DNA of 64,000 nucleotides from an uncultured Neisseriaceae bacterium (GCA_945267035.1 CALYOS010000007.1:1-64000), one strand, 5' to 3'; numbered from the stretch's first letter, positions 1 to 11,373 are shown. Translations and numbers: made by a program. The notes: generated from the letters alone by a model not told the origin.

Positions 1-708
1 TTTCAGTTATCAAATCTCACTGATTAAGATATTGTTCAAAGTATCGCTATCCCTTAAACAGCTATTGTTGCAAGATTCTTTGGAATTAAAATTTTTTTCT
101 TTCATGTTCTAAATTCAACTCAATAATTCTTTTATCTTTTAAAATTATGCAGAAACTATTTTCTGTATTCATTAAAATTTATTGTCTAACTGACCATAAA
201 TCTCATTAAACTGATTAGCATAAATTCTCGAATAAATGTTGTTTGTTATGTTTTATTGCAAATTTCACTTCATGTTAAGCCAGCATCTATTTATATTTTT
301 TTCTTAGAGCTGATTATTTATTCAAAACCTGATTAATAGTTGAATATCCATATTCCGTTTTTTAGGATTTTTTAGATTAAATTCTCAATATAATGAGTCC
401 AGGTGAAATAAAATTTTAACTAAAATTTAAAAGCAAAGGATATTTTATTATGCGGATGTCAATGTTAATACATTCTTTTCATTGGATATCTTAATAATTT
501 TGGTATATCGCAGACAATTCTTTGAATGCACAATTTTTTGAGATATTTCGAATATTATTTTAAATCTATATTCATTTTTGATTGTATTTTTAGCTTATTT
601 CAATCACTGTTATGTTGGTTGATTTGAGCTTTGAATATCGGTCATATAGACATTAAACAGAAATAACTCTTCTGAGTACGAGATCATTTACCGATAGTCT
701 TAACGCAG
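1..708. other. Gene-free AT-rich stretch
   Basis: No convincing open reading frame, RNA gene or strong hairpin is visible in this very AT-rich segment. Stops are dense in all frames. It lies beyond the 3' end of the isochorismatase gene and a short coding-like fragment. Confidence 0.5.
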
Positions 709-850
709 CTACCAATATTCTTTGCTGATTAAGCTGTAGTGGCGATGATTAAACCACACATCCTTCTGTTGTGCGTCATTGAATATGATATCAACCATCA
801 CAAACGAATCAGAATAATCAGCAAAGTTGGGATGGTTAGCGAATGTATTT
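709..850 (-). pseudogene. Coding-like fragment next to the isochorismatase end
   Basis: On the minus strand, about 45 codons are open and read like protein (ANHPNFADYSDSF near the start, KDVWFNHRHYSLISKEYW at the end, then TAG). There is no start codon of its own. An 11-bp direct repeat (GGATGGTTAGC at 830-840 and 873-883) links it to the last codons of the upstream hydrolase, so ANHP is read in both frames. It is either a leftover of a lost gene or a chance open stretch. The family is not recognised. Confidence 0.25.
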
Positions 851-1378
851 TTTATGAATTTCTTTAAATTTTGGATGGTTAGCTGAGCCTAGCCATTCAA
901 AAGCAATCATTTCACGACTAACGATTTCACATCCATGAGCTTGCAAGCGTTGCATTGCCAATTCCAAATCTTTAGATCGACGAGATCCAACGGCATCGGC
1001 AACCACAAATACTTCATAACCATTTTTACGTAAATCCAAAGCAGTTTGCAAAACGCAGATATGTGCTTCAATACCGGTAATGATGATTTGATTAGCTTGA
1101 TGAAAAGTTTCTGGGGTTAAAACTCCCGCTGCGAAAACTGAGAAGGTTTGTTTATGGACTATTTTCGCTTGAGGTGCGGCAGCGATGATCTCTGCTGTGG
1201 TCGACCCAATTTTGTCGGCACAATGTTCGCTGATAACAGTGGGAATGGCGAGGTCATGGGCAAGCTCGGCTAGCCAAAGATTATTAGCTAGCAATGGCTC
1301 ATTATCAGCTATTGCTGGTAATAGGCGAGTTTGCAAATCGATGATTAGTAGAGCAGAGTGTTGGCTATCAAGTAACAT
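836..1378 (-). CDS. Isochorismatase-family cysteine hydrolase
   Basis: A 180-residue soluble protein of the isochorismatase/nicotinamidase-like superfamily. The expected catalytic Asp (in IIDLQTRLLPAI), Lys (in KQTFSVF) and Cys (in GIEAHICVLQTALDL) are all present in order, so it should be an active hydrolase. The substrate cannot be told from sequence; relatives are often annotated YcaC-like or simply 'hydrolase'. The ATG at 1378 was chosen because AGGAAG sits 7 bases upstream and the family fold begins there; an in-frame start 84 bases further upstream lacks such support. It stands alone, reading away from the lytic transglycosylase gene's 3' end. Confidence 0.85.
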   Translation of the reverse strand: MLLDSQHSALLIIDLQTRLLPAIADNEPLLANNLWLAELAHDLAIPTVISEHCADKIGSTTAEIIAAAPQAKIVHKQTFSVFAAGVLTPETFHQANQIIITGIEAHICVLQTALDLRKNGYEVFVVADAVGSRRSKDLELAMQRLQAHGCEIVSREMIAFEWLGSANHPKFKEIHKKYIR

Positions 1379-1502
1379 ATTTAGCTTCCTGTTGCAGTGA
1401 AACAATGAAAATATAATAGCATGCCGTTCAACATGGCAAAGTATCATCCTTTGTTTTGCCATTAAAGGATGTTACTTTGCTATTCTGTCATGATGTAAAG
1501 AT

Positions 1503-3386
1503 TTATCTGGCTGGAATGGTACCCATGCGTTTGGTCAGTGAATCTCTTGGTTCACCAAACAAATGCGCATAGTAGGTGGTATTGGCCATGACATTTTTGA
1601 CATAAGTGCGGGTTTCATCAAATGGAATCGTTTCAGCGTAAATGGCTCCTTCAAGCGGAAAACTGGCTTGCCAACGTTTAGCTCTGCCTGGTCCGGCGTT
1701 ATAGCCTGCTGTAGCCAAAACTTCATGCCCCAGTTGTCTGCGTACATTCGCCATATACCAGGTACCCATGCGAATATTGCCTTCAATGGTGTTGATTTCA
1801 TTACTGCTCATGCCAATTTTGTTGGCTATTTCCCGCGCAGTTGCTGGCATCACTTGCATTAATCCCGATGCGCCAACACTTGAGCGCGCACCGATCATAA
1901 AGCGGCTTTCCTGCCGGATTAGACCATAAACCCAAGCTGGATCTATGCCAACCTGTTGTGCATATGGGGTAGTTAATTCTCTGAAAGGTGCTGGATAGCG
2001 CAAATGATAATTCAATTTGTTGTCAGCTTTATCTGCACTGTAAATAGCCATTTCATAGAAACCGTTGCTCTCGGCTAATGTGGCTGCGGCAATTAAGGTC
2101 TCTTCATTGAAATCACCTGTGGCAAAACGCCATTCTTGTTGGGCTTGTCGACGCATTGGCCAATTATTTTCATTTTGCGCTGTTTTAAATAAGATCAATG
2201 CACGATCAATGTTGCCATCAGTGGCTATTTTATTTTGGAGCTGTTTATTACTTTTATCAACCGTATTATGGGTTTCTACTTTTTTTCCTAAAGCTTCCTG
2301 AGAAAGCAATGAGTAGAAATTACGTCCACGCTTGGCTGTTTGTTTAAACAATTTTTCCGCTTCGCTTGTTTGTCCTTGAGCAGCATAGCAGCGAGCCAGC
2401 CAATACTGCCAGGTTACTTGCTGCTGGAGGCTCTCGGGCATCTTACGGATAATTTGGCTCAGTTTTTGCCATCGTTGTAAGCGTAAAGCGGAACGGGCGT
2501 ACCATTCCCACATTTCATCATCCATTTGTTGATGATCTGCTCGATCAAAATAAGTCAGTGCTGTGGCAGCATTTAGACTATATGCTTGGGCTAACCCTAA
2601 CTGAGCCCAGCCATAACCTTGCTGTGCCGATGATAGTCTGCTGGAGATTTGTTCCAAAGTATAAGCAGCAGTGGCTTTGCTGCGGTTTTCTTTGCTGATA
2701 ACCTGATATAGTAAAGCTTCTTGTGCTCCTTGGCTCGCCCCAGAACTATTACTGAGCGGATCTGGTAATGGACTACCTAAAGCTTGGGCTAAACTTCGTG
2801 CATTACTGACTTGATTGCGCGACAATAAAACCCGTACTCGATGCCAGCCATTTTCTTGGGTAATTTGTTGCTTTCTGGCGGCTTGCTCCAACATGCGGTT
2901 ACAACCTGTCGGCAAATTACTGCTGGTTTTACTGAGCTCGGTTAAGAAAGATTGATCTTGTTCGATCCCGGCCAAATTGGCATAACAGCGAGTTTCTTGA
3001 TCGCGGAATGGTGAATCCAGTCCACGATAAAGTTCACGAAATTTGCTCCAGTCAGCTTGCTTACCCAGCTGTTGTAACAAAGCATTATGAATATTGTTGC
3101 GCATAGCACTTTTGGGTAATTGTGCCAAAAACTGCGTTGCTTGCATCACATCCCCATTTTTAGTCGCTTTAAGTACCAGCAGATATTGCTGATAACTATT
3201 AATGATCCGATCAGGGCTTTCTTTAGCCTGAGTTCCGGGAAGAACGCCAGAGCCAGAATTGATCGGTTGGATCGCCACTTCTTGCTGATTGCTGCAAGCG
3301 GTTAATGCCAGTACCGCGCCTGACAATATAGATAGTGAAATGTTCAAACTCGATTTCAGCTTTTTTATTTTTTTAATCAATTTCAT
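1503..3386 (-). CDS. slt: Soluble lytic murein transglycosylase, lipoprotein form
   Basis: A 627-residue periplasmic enzyme that cleaves the MurNAc-GlcNAc bond of peptidoglycan to leave 1,6-anhydro ends. The N-terminus is basic then hydrophobic and ends in a lipobox (ALTAC), so it is probably anchored to the outer membrane. A long alpha-helical superhelix region follows, then the C-terminal SLT domain with catalytic Glu at about residue 493 (RQESRF) and the motifs SGLMQVMP and AGYNAGPGR. Length and order match the Slt70 family. The purine-rich AAAGGA directly abuts the ATG, so translation may really begin at a TTG two codons later. It lies 30 bases after the trkH stop codon and may be co-transcribed with trkA-trkH. 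Confidence 0.9.
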   Translation of the reverse strand: MKLIKKIKKLKSSLNISLSILSGAVLALTACSNQQEVAIQPINSGSGVLPGTQAKESPDRIINSYQQYLLVLKATKNGDVMQATQFLAQLPKSAMRNNIHNALLQQLGKQADWSKFRELYRGLDSPFRDQETRCYANLAGIEQDQSFLTELSKTSSNLPTGCNRMLEQAARKQQITQENGWHRVRVLLSRNQVSNARSLAQALGSPLPDPLSNSSGASQGAQEALLYQVISKENRSKATAAYTLEQISSRLSSAQQGYGWAQLGLAQAYSLNAATALTYFDRADHQQMDDEMWEWYARSALRLQRWQKLSQIIRKMPESLQQQVTWQYWLARCYAAQGQTSEAEKLFKQTAKRGRNFYSLLSQEALGKKVETHNTVDKSNKQLQNKIATDGNIDRALILFKTAQNENNWPMRRQAQQEWRFATGDFNEETLIAAATLAESNGFYEMAIYSADKADNKLNYHLRYPAPFRELTTPYAQQVGIDPAWVYGLIRQESRFMIGARSSVGASGLMQVMPATAREIANKIGMSSNEINTIEGNIRMGTWYMANVRRQLGHEVLATAGYNAGPGRAKRWQASFPLEGAIYAETIPFDETRTYVKNVMANTTYYAHLFGEPRDSLTKRMGTIPAR

Positions 3387-3416
3387 TCCTTTAATTTGTC
3401 TTAATAGTCAGAATAT

Positions 3417-4922
3417 TTATTTTTTCCAATAGGCTGGTGTAAAGAGAATAAAAACGGTAAATATTTCCAGCCTCCCAAGTAGCATAAGCATAATGCATAG
3501 CCATTTTTGTATATTGCTAAGCATGGCAAAATTATTAGATGGGCCGACTGCACCCAGTCCTGGCCCGGTATTGGTCATAGAACTGATCGATGCCGTTAAC
3601 GCAGATAGGAAGTCTAACCCAGATATCATAAGTGCGAAACAAAATAATATGATTGTCGTGAAATAGACAAAAACAAAAGCCATCACGGTTAGAGCACGCC
3701 GATCCGGAATGTTATTGCCATTGATTTTTACCACACTAACGGCATTCGGATGTAGCATCAGCACCATTTCGCGCAAACTAAACTTGAATAATACGATTGC
3801 ACGTATGGTTTTAATCCCCCCGCCAGCAGATCCTCCGTTGGAAAGAATATTAGCGAGAAAAAACATCCATAATGTTGCGATTAATGGCCATTGTGCGAAG
3901 TCGGCATTGGTATATCCATTCGCTAACCCAAGTGAGATCAGATTAAAGCTGGTATAGCGTAATGCGTCGATAAAAGAATAAAAACTTTGCCACCATAAAT
4001 AAATCGCAATCGCAAATATGCTAAAAAACAGCATACTGATTAATACTCTGACTTCTTCATCCCGCCAGTAAAGACGCCAGCTTTTTTGTCGCAGTGCATT
4101 ATAGTGATTGGTAAAATTGATGGCACCAAATATCGTAGCAATGCTGAGAATGATCTCTATTGGCACAGAGTTAAAATAGGCGATACTGGCATCATGCGTA
4201 GAAAATCCGCCGAGGGAAAATGCTGACATGGCATGACAAATGGCATCAAACCAACTCATGCCGGCCAACCGTAAAGCTAACACCGTGATAAGTGTAAATA
4301 ATAAATACACGCCCCATAGTTTTTTGGCGGTTTCGGAAATCCGCGGTGCCATTTTATTGTCTTTATTAACGCCTGGTATTTCGGCCTTAAATAACTGTGT
4401 TCCGCCGGCGCCCAACATAGGCAAAATGGCAACGGCCAGAACAATAATACCCATGCCACCTAGCCAGTTCAGCATATGACGCCAAAAGTTTAATGAGGGG
4501 GCCAATGTATCCAAACTGGTCATTACTGTGGCACCGGTGGTGGTTAAACCAGATACCGCTTCAAAAAAAGCATTAGTAAAGCTCAGTCCGGGCAGGTAAA
4601 TATAAAACGGCAAACATGCAATCAGAGCAAAACCAATCCACATCATGAATACCAAGGTATAGCCATCCCGTGGGCGCAACTCACGGTTGTAGCGCATGGT
4701 CAGGAGCCAGGTTATGGTACAAACGGCAATACTGATACCGGCTGTAGACGCAAATGCCGGAAGGACATGATCCATATATAGCCACGACACTATGGTTGGA
4801 ATCAATAACAATAAAGAAAACAATAAACCGGTTTTGGCAACGAGATGAGCCGTAGGAGCGATTTTATTAACAAAGCTCAAATTTTTATGATGCAGGGCAA
4901 ATCTGATGTGAAAATGACTCAT
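3417..4922 (-). CDS. trkH: Trk potassium uptake protein TrkH
   Basis: A 501-residue polytopic inner-membrane protein, the K+-translocating subunit of the Trk system. It carries the repeated membrane-pore-membrane pattern with filter-like segments such as SGLTTTGATV and SMTNTGPGLG, and many long hydrophobic helices. The ATG at 4922 is preferred over an upstream in-frame TTG because AGGG lies 8 bases before it and it clears the end of trkA. It sits 10 bases after trkA on the same strand, a classic pairing in which the TrkA ring gates the TrkH channel. The two are very probably an operon. Confidence 0.93.
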   Translation of the reverse strand: MSHFHIRFALHHKNLSFVNKIAPTAHLVAKTGLLFSLLLLIPTIVSWLYMDHVLPAFASTAGISIAVCTITWLLTMRYNRELRPRDGYTLVFMMWIGFALIACLPFYIYLPGLSFTNAFFEAVSGLTTTGATVMTSLDTLAPSLNFWRHMLNWLGGMGIIVLAVAILPMLGAGGTQLFKAEIPGVNKDNKMAPRISETAKKLWGVYLLFTLITVLALRLAGMSWFDAICHAMSAFSLGGFSTHDASIAYFNSVPIEIILSIATIFGAINFTNHYNALRQKSWRLYWRDEEVRVLISMLFFSIFAIAIYLWWQSFYSFIDALRYTSFNLISLGLANGYTNADFAQWPLIATLWMFFLANILSNGGSAGGGIKTIRAIVLFKFSLREMVLMLHPNAVSVVKINGNNIPDRRALTVMAFVFVYFTTIILFCFALMISGLDFLSALTASISSMTNTGPGLGAVGPSNNFAMLSNIQKWLCIMLMLLGRLEIFTVFILFTPAYWKK

Positions 4923-4932
4923 GCGATATGCC

Positions 4933-6330
4933 CTATGCAAAAAAGCCCAGTTTAACCTGAATCAATTTTTCCAGATGTTGCATGGCTTTCCGATTGGAAA
5001 CAAAGAAAATGACGTGATCGCCTTCTTTAAGTTCAGCATCGCGGTGTGCCATCAGAATTTCATCCTGACGAACTACAGCCGCAAAATGACAATGATTAGG
5101 CAAGCGCACGCGTGACATTTTCCGACCCACTAGCTTAGAGGTGTGTTTGTCACCATGTAAGACAACTTCAACCGCCTCGGCATTATCGCGACGTAAGGGG
5201 TGAAAAGCCACAACATCGCCCATATGCACATGTGTTAAGATAGAGCCAATGGTGATTAAATGCGGCGAGATTACAATGTTGATCGTATTTCCTTGTAGTA
5301 AGTCAACATAGCTGCGCCGGTTGATAATAGACATGACTCGTTTGGCACCAAGATTTTTCGCCAAAATCGATGACATGATGTTATTTTCATCATCATCAGT
5401 CAGCGCGCAAAAAATATCGATTTCATCGATATATTCGTTTTCAAGCAAACTTTCATCCGAAGCATTGCCATTGAGCACTAGGGTATTATTCAGGTTTTCT
5501 GCCAGCCATTCAGCCCGTTCTGGTTTGCGTTCGATAATTTTGATATCCAACACATTTTCCAGCTTTTTCGCTACGCGATATCCAACATTACCTCCACCAG
5601 CAATCATGATACGTCTGGTGCGTTGGAGGAAAGGGCGTAACTGACGCATAATTTCTTCAATATGCGCCGTCGGCATGAGCACAAAAACTTCATCATCTTC
5701 CTGCAAAATAGTACTACCCGTAGGAACGATTAATTTATCATGCCGATAAATGGCACATATTTGGCAATCAGTGTTTTCTTGCAGGTGTTGCTTCAGTTGA
5801 TTGATCGATTGGTTGACTAATAATCCGCCCGCTTTGGTTCGTAACACAACTAAACGAATGCGATCCTTGGCAAAGCTAACAATCTGCAATGCACCAGGAT
5901 AAACCAGCAAATTAACAATTTGATCAGTGACCAATTGTTCGGGGCTGATGGTTTCCGTAATATTAAAAAAATCTAATGTAGTGCGATTATTAACATCATT
6001 AGTTTCAAACTCAACAAAATCGCTGTAGCGAACTCGTGCAATTCGGTTGGGAATATTAAATAGGCTGTAAGCAATCCTGCAGGCAGCCATATTGGTTTCA
6101 TCATTTTGTGTTAGTGCCAGAAGCATATCAGTGTCTTTTGCTCCAGCAGCAGCCATCACTGATGGCCAGGCACCATTACCCACAATAGTTTGTACATCTA
6201 ATCGTTGACTAATGTTGGCCAACGCTTTTTCATTGGTATCAATAATAGTGACATCATTCTGACTCATTTTAGAAAGATTGCTGGCAATAGTCGAACCAAT
6301 CTGACCACAACCCAGAATTAAAATTTTCAC
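4933..6330 (-). CDS. trkA: Trk system regulatory protein TrkA
   Basis: A 465-residue cytoplasmic NAD(H)-binding regulator of the Trk potassium channel. It has two RCK units: the first opens with the Rossmann motif GCGQIGS at residues 7-13, the second has GGGNVGYRVAKKL near residue 240. Each is followed by a TrkA_C-type domain. Length fits the family (about 458). The gene directly precedes trkH, so the sensor and the channel are made together. It diverges from the M48 protease gene across a 324-base AT-rich gap that should hold promoters for both. Confidence 0.95.
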   Translation of the reverse strand: MKILILGCGQIGSTIASNLSKMSQNDVTIIDTNEKALANISQRLDVQTIVGNGAWPSVMAAAGAKDTDMLLALTQNDETNMAACRIAYSLFNIPNRIARVRYSDFVEFETNDVNNRTTLDFFNITETISPEQLVTDQIVNLLVYPGALQIVSFAKDRIRLVVLRTKAGGLLVNQSINQLKQHLQENTDCQICAIYRHDKLIVPTGSTILQEDDEVFVLMPTAHIEEIMRQLRPFLQRTRRIMIAGGGNVGYRVAKKLENVLDIKIIERKPERAEWLAENLNNTLVLNGNASDESLLENEYIDEIDIFCALTDDDENNIMSSILAKNLGAKRVMSIINRRSYVDLLQGNTINIVISPHLITIGSILTHVHMGDVVAFHPLRRDNAEAVEVVLHGDKHTSKLVGRKMSRVRLPNHCHFAAVVRQDEILMAHRDAELKEGDHVIFFVSNRKAMQHLEKLIQVKLGFFA

Positions 6331-6654
6331 GTTTTATTTAGCTCCAATGTAAAAAAGATTCTATTGTATCCTTTGCTCGGTTTAATGCAAATATTGGTTT
6401 ATTTACAACAAGTTTATTATAAAATATTAATGCATGCTATTTTAATAACATGAATGCTAATAGTGATTTATTCAAAATTTAACTTGTTAAAAATTAAAAA
6501 TAAATTAAAAAATATTAACTATTCTATAATAAATTCATTGATATTAACCAATAAATTACAATATTATTAAAAAAGCTTTCTGATTATAGGTTAATTCAGG
6601 AATTTTTTAAAATTCCGAAACTTTCCAAACTTTTACTTACCTACGGATAAAACT
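6331..6654. promoter_or_regulatory. Divergent intergenic region between trkA and the M48 protease gene
   Basis: This gap is extremely AT-rich with several A/T tracts. A TATAAT-like -10 box is seen at 6525-6530 on the plus strand, but no good -35 lies 17 bases before it. Promoters in both directions are expected from the gene layout; the exact sites are not clear. Confidence 0.4.
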
Positions 6655-7518
6655 ATGCCTGACAAAACATTCAAGCTTAAACTAGCTGCTTTAGCTACTT
6701 CTATCGTTATGTTTGCCGGTTGTGCGCAAGTAGCTGATCTGGCTGGTTACGATTCTAAAACCATGAATGCGGATTCTGCCAAAAGCTATGCAGAATTGAT
6801 CAATAAATCTCGAGCTGTAGGTGCCGTTGATAATAATAGTGCAATAGCCAAAAGAGTAAACCGAATCTTTAATCGCATGTTGCCCTATGCAGATGCAGCT
6901 AATCAGACCGGAGAAAAATTTAACTGGCAGATGAATGTGATTCGCAGCAATGATGTCAATGCATTTGCCATGCCAGGTGGCAAAATGGTGGTATTTACCG
7001 GTATAGTTACCAAATTAAATCTAACTGATGATGAAATTGCTGCAGTGGTGGGGCATGAAATGACCCATGCATTGGAAGAGCATAGTAAAAAAGCTGCTGG
7101 TCAGCAAATTATTACCAATGCAGCAGTTAAAGCTGGCGGTTCAATTATTCAGCAAAAAACCGGTTTGAGCGCCAGTACCGTAGAATTATACAAAGACACA
7201 TTAAGTAAATATGGTCTGACCTTACCTTTTTCTCGTCATCAGGAAAACAGAGCAGACATCGGTGGATTACGTCTGATGGCTCAAGCTGGTTATAATCCTG
7301 AGGCCGCTGTCAGCGTTTGGCAAAAAATGAATAAAGAATTTGGTAGTAATACTTCAACCAGTCTGCTTTCAACACACCCAAGCAATGATGCGCGTATAGC
7401 TTCCATTCAGAAGATGCTACCTGAAGTGATGCCTATTTATGAGCAGTCAAAATTCAGATCAAGTAAAGTCTCTGCGGGTGGCTCTGGTAAAAGACCAGTT
7501 GGTAAAAAAAGACGCTAA
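6655..7518 (+). CDS. M48-family metalloprotease lipoprotein (LoiP/YcaL-like)
   Basis: A 287-residue predicted outer-membrane lipoprotein protease. The signal peptide ends in a lipobox (FAGC, Cys at about 23). The zinc site HEMTH lies at residues 134-138 and a downstream Glu-containing segment (ENRADIGGL) supplies the third ligand, as in the M48 family. Related E. coli proteins LoiP, YcaL and BepA act in outer-membrane protein quality control; which of them it matches best cannot be decided here. The C-terminus is basic and glycine-rich. A strong terminator follows, so it looks monocistronic. Confidence 0.85.
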   Translation: MPDKTFKLKLAALATSIVMFAGCAQVADLAGYDSKTMNADSAKSYAELINKSRAVGAVDNNSAIAKRVNRIFNRMLPYADAANQTGEKFNWQMNVIRSNDVNAFAMPGGKMVVFTGIVTKLNLTDDEIAAVVGHEMTHALEEHSKKAAGQQIITNAAVKAGGSIIQQKTGLSASTVELYKDTLSKYGLTLPFSRHQENRADIGGLRLMAQAGYNPEAAVSVWQKMNKEFGSNTSTSLLSTHPSNDARIASIQKMLPEVMPIYEQSKFRSSKVSAGGSGKRPVGKKRR

Positions 7519-7570
7519 ATTGATCGTTATTATCACAATGCATACAAGCATAGTGGCTTGAAAGCGTGAT

Positions 7571-7613
7571 AAAACATGGCAGAAGCTTAGGCTGACTGCC
7601 ATGTTTTTGTTTT
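7571..7613 (+). terminator. Intrinsic terminator after the M48 protease gene
   Basis: An 11-bp perfect stem (AAACATGGCAG at 7572-7582 with CTGCCATGTTT at 7596-7606), a 13-base loop, then a T-rich tail. Confidence 0.85.
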
Positions 7614-8760
7614 AAGTTTATTTCCTTGCCGCTTCGATATTCTGTTAGTTAAAAAGCATTTTAGCTGACAAACTTATAACCATTGAAGCCATTATCTCGT
7701 CCGTAGTCTGAGTATCTGCAATCCTCGTTTTCACTATAAATTAAAAAATAGCTTATGCTGGTTTGTCTAAATGGCTAAGCAGCGTAATCACCATAATTCT
7801 TGCCATGATTGTATTCAGCCAATCATATGATTGAACCGAAGTTTTCTCGCAAAATGTGGAAATAACTCGCAATATTAATCAACATCAAGTGTGAAAAACA
7901 TCAACATCAATAAATCTGTCTGGCAGCATCTTGCTAAAACTATTGATGCTGTGCCGGAAGAAAGATCATGGCTTGTAAAAGCTTCAATATGTTCATTATT
8001 TACCTTAAATATAGACTTATTTGCTCCAAATTTCGCTGAATCAATTTTTTCAATTGATTAAAACCGCTAAAAGATTCAAAACAATGATAAAAACTAACTC
8101 GCCGCGCTAAATATAGCGGTATATTGAGGTCAGTGAATTGGGGTTTTGGTTAGTTACTGCAGGCAAATTGAACTTCACCTTAAGTGGCTGACGCGATCTG
8201 CAATTAGGTTCTGTCTCTTTTTTACCATTGGAGTAGATTGAAATCATGGTGTACTAACAAAAGCCAGCTTATAACAAAAATAGATACAGAATTTCAAACA
8301 GTTGGTTGCGTCGGCAAGAACCAAGCTGCTATATGCAAACGGCTTGTATACGAGTTTACTACATAGACCCTCAGGATAATGTTTGTGGATTTTAATACGT
8401 TACAAAAAAGATAAAATAATGATTTTTAGTGTTTTTTACTGTTTAATTAATCAATCTTAAAACCTTAAGTAGTCTTCAGGGGATAGGGTTTTACATCATG
8501 ACTGGTTTTCAACAATTAGTAGATGCCTAATTTTTCTACAGGATTTGCGCCAAAAGGCATGATAAAACGGTGATTTTAAGCTGTGTAAAGATTGAAAATT
8601 GGCTGCTTTATTTTAGCTAGATCAAGTTAACCGTATTTAATCTCAACCATGCTAGGGAAATAATTTTAACTAATGTTAAATTGGAGTATGATAAATATCA
8701 TCATATAAATGATGAATGTCAGTATCATAATAATTCAGGAACATTACACTAAGGAAGTTC
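7614..8760. other. Long gap before acnB
   Basis: About 1.1 kb without a credible gene. Stops are frequent in all frames and no RNA gene is recognised. The final 60 bases must contain the acnB promoter and ribosome binding site (AAGGAAG just before the start). Confidence 0.45.
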
Positions 8761-11349
8761 ATGATGTTAGACGCTTATCGAACAGCTGCAGCTGAACGTG
8801 AGGCCAAGGGGATTCCCCCTTTACCTTTAACTGCTCAACAAACAGAAGAATTAGTAGAATTACTGAAGCACCCGCCCACCGGTGAAGAAGAATTTTTGAT
8901 TGAGCTAATATCTAATCGGGTTCCACCTGGTGTAGATGATGCATCAAAGGTGAAGGCATCTTTTTTAGCAGCGATAGCTGATGGTACTGTAAAAAGTCCA
9001 TTGATCGATTCTAAAAAGGCTGTTGAATTATTAGGAACAATGCAGGGTGGTTACAATGTTCATCCTTTAATTGAATTGCTGGATCATCCCGAACTAGCAC
9101 CGATCGCAGCTAATGCATTAAAACACACGCTTCTCATATTTGATGCTTATCACGATGTTGAAGAAAAAATGCGTGCGGGTAATACCTTTGCCAAAGAGGT
9201 GATTGAATCTTGGGCAAATGCTGAATGGTTCACCTCTCGCGCTAAGGTACCAGAAAAAATTACCGTTAGTGTGTTCAAAGTGACTGGTGAAACCAATACC
9301 GATGACCTGTCTCCAGCTCCTGAAGCATGGAGTCGTCCAGATATACCATTACATGCCTTAGCCATGCTGAAAAATCCACGGGATGGTATACAACCTGACA
9401 AAGCAGGTGAAATCGGTCCAATGAAACAATTGGATGCTTTAAAGGCAAAAGGTCATCCTATTGCTTATGCAGGTGATGTGGTCGGAACAGGGTCATCACG
9501 AAAATCAGCAACCAATTCACTGATTTGGCTGACCGGTCAGGATATTCCTTATGTACCGAATAAGCGCTTCGGCGGTATTTGTTTGGGTGGTAAAATTGCC
9601 CCTATTTTCTTTAATACTCAAGAAGATTCTGGCGCATTGCCTATCGAAGTGGATGTATCTGCTCTGAATATGGGTGATGTGGTGGATATATTGCCTTATG
9701 CTGGCAAAATCACCAAAAATGGCGAAACTGTTGCCGAATTTCACTTGAAGTCTCCCGTGATTCTTGACGAAGTGCAAGCAGGTGGACGCATTAATCTAAT
9801 TATTGGTCGGGGTCTGACAGCTAAGGCTCGCGAGACTCTAGGCTTAGGACATTCTGACGTTTTCCGTCTTCCTCAGGCGCCTGCGCCAAGCTCAGCAGGG
9901 TTTACTCTGGCACAGAAAATGGTTGGACGTGCCTGCGGTTTACCAGAAGGACAGGGTATTCGTCCTGGAACTTATTGTGAGCCACGCATGACCACGGTTG
10001 GTTCTCAGGATACCACCGGACCAATGACACGTGATGAATTAAAAGATCTAGCTTGTTTGGGCTTTTCTGCTGATTTGGTTATGCAGTCATTCTGTCATAC
10101 TTCAGCTTATCCTAAACCTGTAGATGTTAAAATGCATAAAGAACTTCCGCAATTTATTTCATCTCGTGGTGGTGTGGCTTTGCGCCCAGGTGACGGTATT
10201 ATTCATTCCTGGCTAAATCGAATGTTGTTGCCAGATATGGTTGGTACAGGTGGTGATTCTCATACCCGTTTCCCAATGGGGGTTTCTTTCCCTGCAGGCT
10301 CTGGTTTGGTGGCCTTTGCCGCCGCAACTGGCGTGATGCCTTTGGATATGCCTGAATCGGTACTAGTCCGTTTTACTGGCAAAATGCAACCCGGCATTAC
10401 TTTGCGTGATTTGGTTAATGCTATTCCATTACAGGCGATCAAAGATGGTTTATTGACGGTTGCTAAAGCCGGTAAGAAAAATATATTCTCGGGTCGAATC
10501 CTAGAAATTGAAGGCTTACCAGATCTGAAAGTGGAACAGGCATTTGAACTGACAGATGCTTCTGCAGAACGTTCTGCTGCCGCCTGCACGGTCAAACTCA
10601 ATAAAGAGCCGATTAAAGAATATCTGCAATCTAATATTGTTTTGTTGAAAAACATGATTGCTGACGGGTATCAGGATGCCCGTACCCTGAAACGCCGGAT
10701 TCAGAAAATGGAAAAATGGCTGGCTGCACCAGATTTACTCGAAGCTGATGCCAATGCAGAATATGCAGCCGTTATTGAGATCAATATGGATGAAATTAAA
10801 GAGCCGATATTGGCGTGTCCTAATGATCCTGATGATGTGAAACCATTGTCTGAGGTTGCAGGCACACACATTGATGAAGTGTTTATTGGTTCATGTATGA
10901 CCAACATTGGTCATTATCGTGCTGCTTCAACTTTACTGACTGGAAAAACGGATTTACCGGTAAGATTATGGGTGGCTCCACCTACCAAAATGGATGCTAA
11001 AGAGCTTTCAGATGAAGGTTATTACAATAATTTTGGACGCGTGGGCGCACATGTAGAAACGCCGGGTTGTTCTTTGTGCATGGGTAATCAGGCTCAGGCT
11101 AGAGAAGGTTCAACTGTGGTGTCAACCTCTACCCGTAATTTCCCTAATCGTTTGGGTAAGAATACGCAGGTGTTCTTAAGCTCCGCAGAACTGGCGGCAA
11201 TCTGTTCTAAACTGGGGCATATTCCCGATATTAAGGAGTATCAGGAAAATATCGAAATTATTAAAGATAAAGGATTAGAAATTTATCGTTATATGAATTT
11301 CGATCAGATTCAGGATTATGTTGAGGTTGCTGCAACAGTTGAAGCCTAA
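8761..11349 (+). CDS. acnB: Bifunctional aconitate hydratase 2 / 2-methylisocitrate dehydratase
   Basis: An 862-residue [4Fe-4S] enzyme of the TCA cycle that interconverts citrate and isocitrate; AcnB also hydrates 2-methyl-cis-aconitate in the methylcitrate route. The order is that of AcnB: N-terminal HEAT-like domain, swivel domain ([13 protein letters not shown]), then the catalytic domains. Cluster cysteines sit in GSCMTNIGH and GCSLCMGNQ. Length equals the family norm (about 865). Two adjacent ATGs are possible; the second (8764) has better spacing from AGGAAG. A terminator follows directly. Confidence 0.97.
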   Translation: MMLDAYRTAAAEREAKGIPPLPLTAQQTEELVELLKHPPTGEEEFLIELISNRVPPGVDDASKVKASFLAAIADGTVKSPLIDSKKAVELLGTMQGGYNVHPLIELLDHPELAPIAANALKHTLLIFDAYHDVEEKMRAGNTFAKEVIESWANAEWFTSRAKVPEKITVSVFKVTGETNTDDLSPAPEAWSRPDIPLHALAMLKNPRDGIQPDKAGEIGPMKQLDALKAKGHPIAYAGDVVGTGSSRKSATNSLIWLTGQDIPYVPNKRFGGICLGGKIAPIFFNTQEDSGALPIEVDVSALNMGDVVDILPYAGKITKNGETVAEFHLKSPVILDEVQAGGRINLIIGRGLTAKARETLGLGHSDVFRLPQAPAPSSAGFTLAQKMVGRACGLPEGQGIRPGTYCEPRMTTVGSQDTTGPMTRDELKDLACLGFSADLVMQSFCHTSAYPKPVDVKMHKELPQFISSRGGVALRPGDGIIHSWLNRMLLPDMVGTGGDSHTRFPMGVSFPAGSGLVAFAAATGVMPLDMPESVLVRFTGKMQPGITLRDLVNAIPLQAIKDGLLTVAKAGKKNIFSGRILEIEGLPDLKVEQAFELTDASAERSAAACTVKLNKEPIKEYLQSNIVLLKNMIADGYQDARTLKRRIQKMEKWLAAPDLLEADANAEYAAVIEINMDEIKEPILACPNDPDDVKPLSEVAGTHIDEVFIGSCMTNIGHYRAASTLLTGKTDLPVRLWVAPPTKMDAKELSDEGYYNNFGRVGAHVETPGCSLCMGNQAQAREGSTVVSTSTRNFPNRLGKNTQVFLSSAELAAICSKLGHIPDIKEYQENIEIIKDKGLEIYRYMNFDQIQDYVEVAATVEA

Positions 11350-11373
11350 ATAATTCGGTAAATGAACGTTGTT

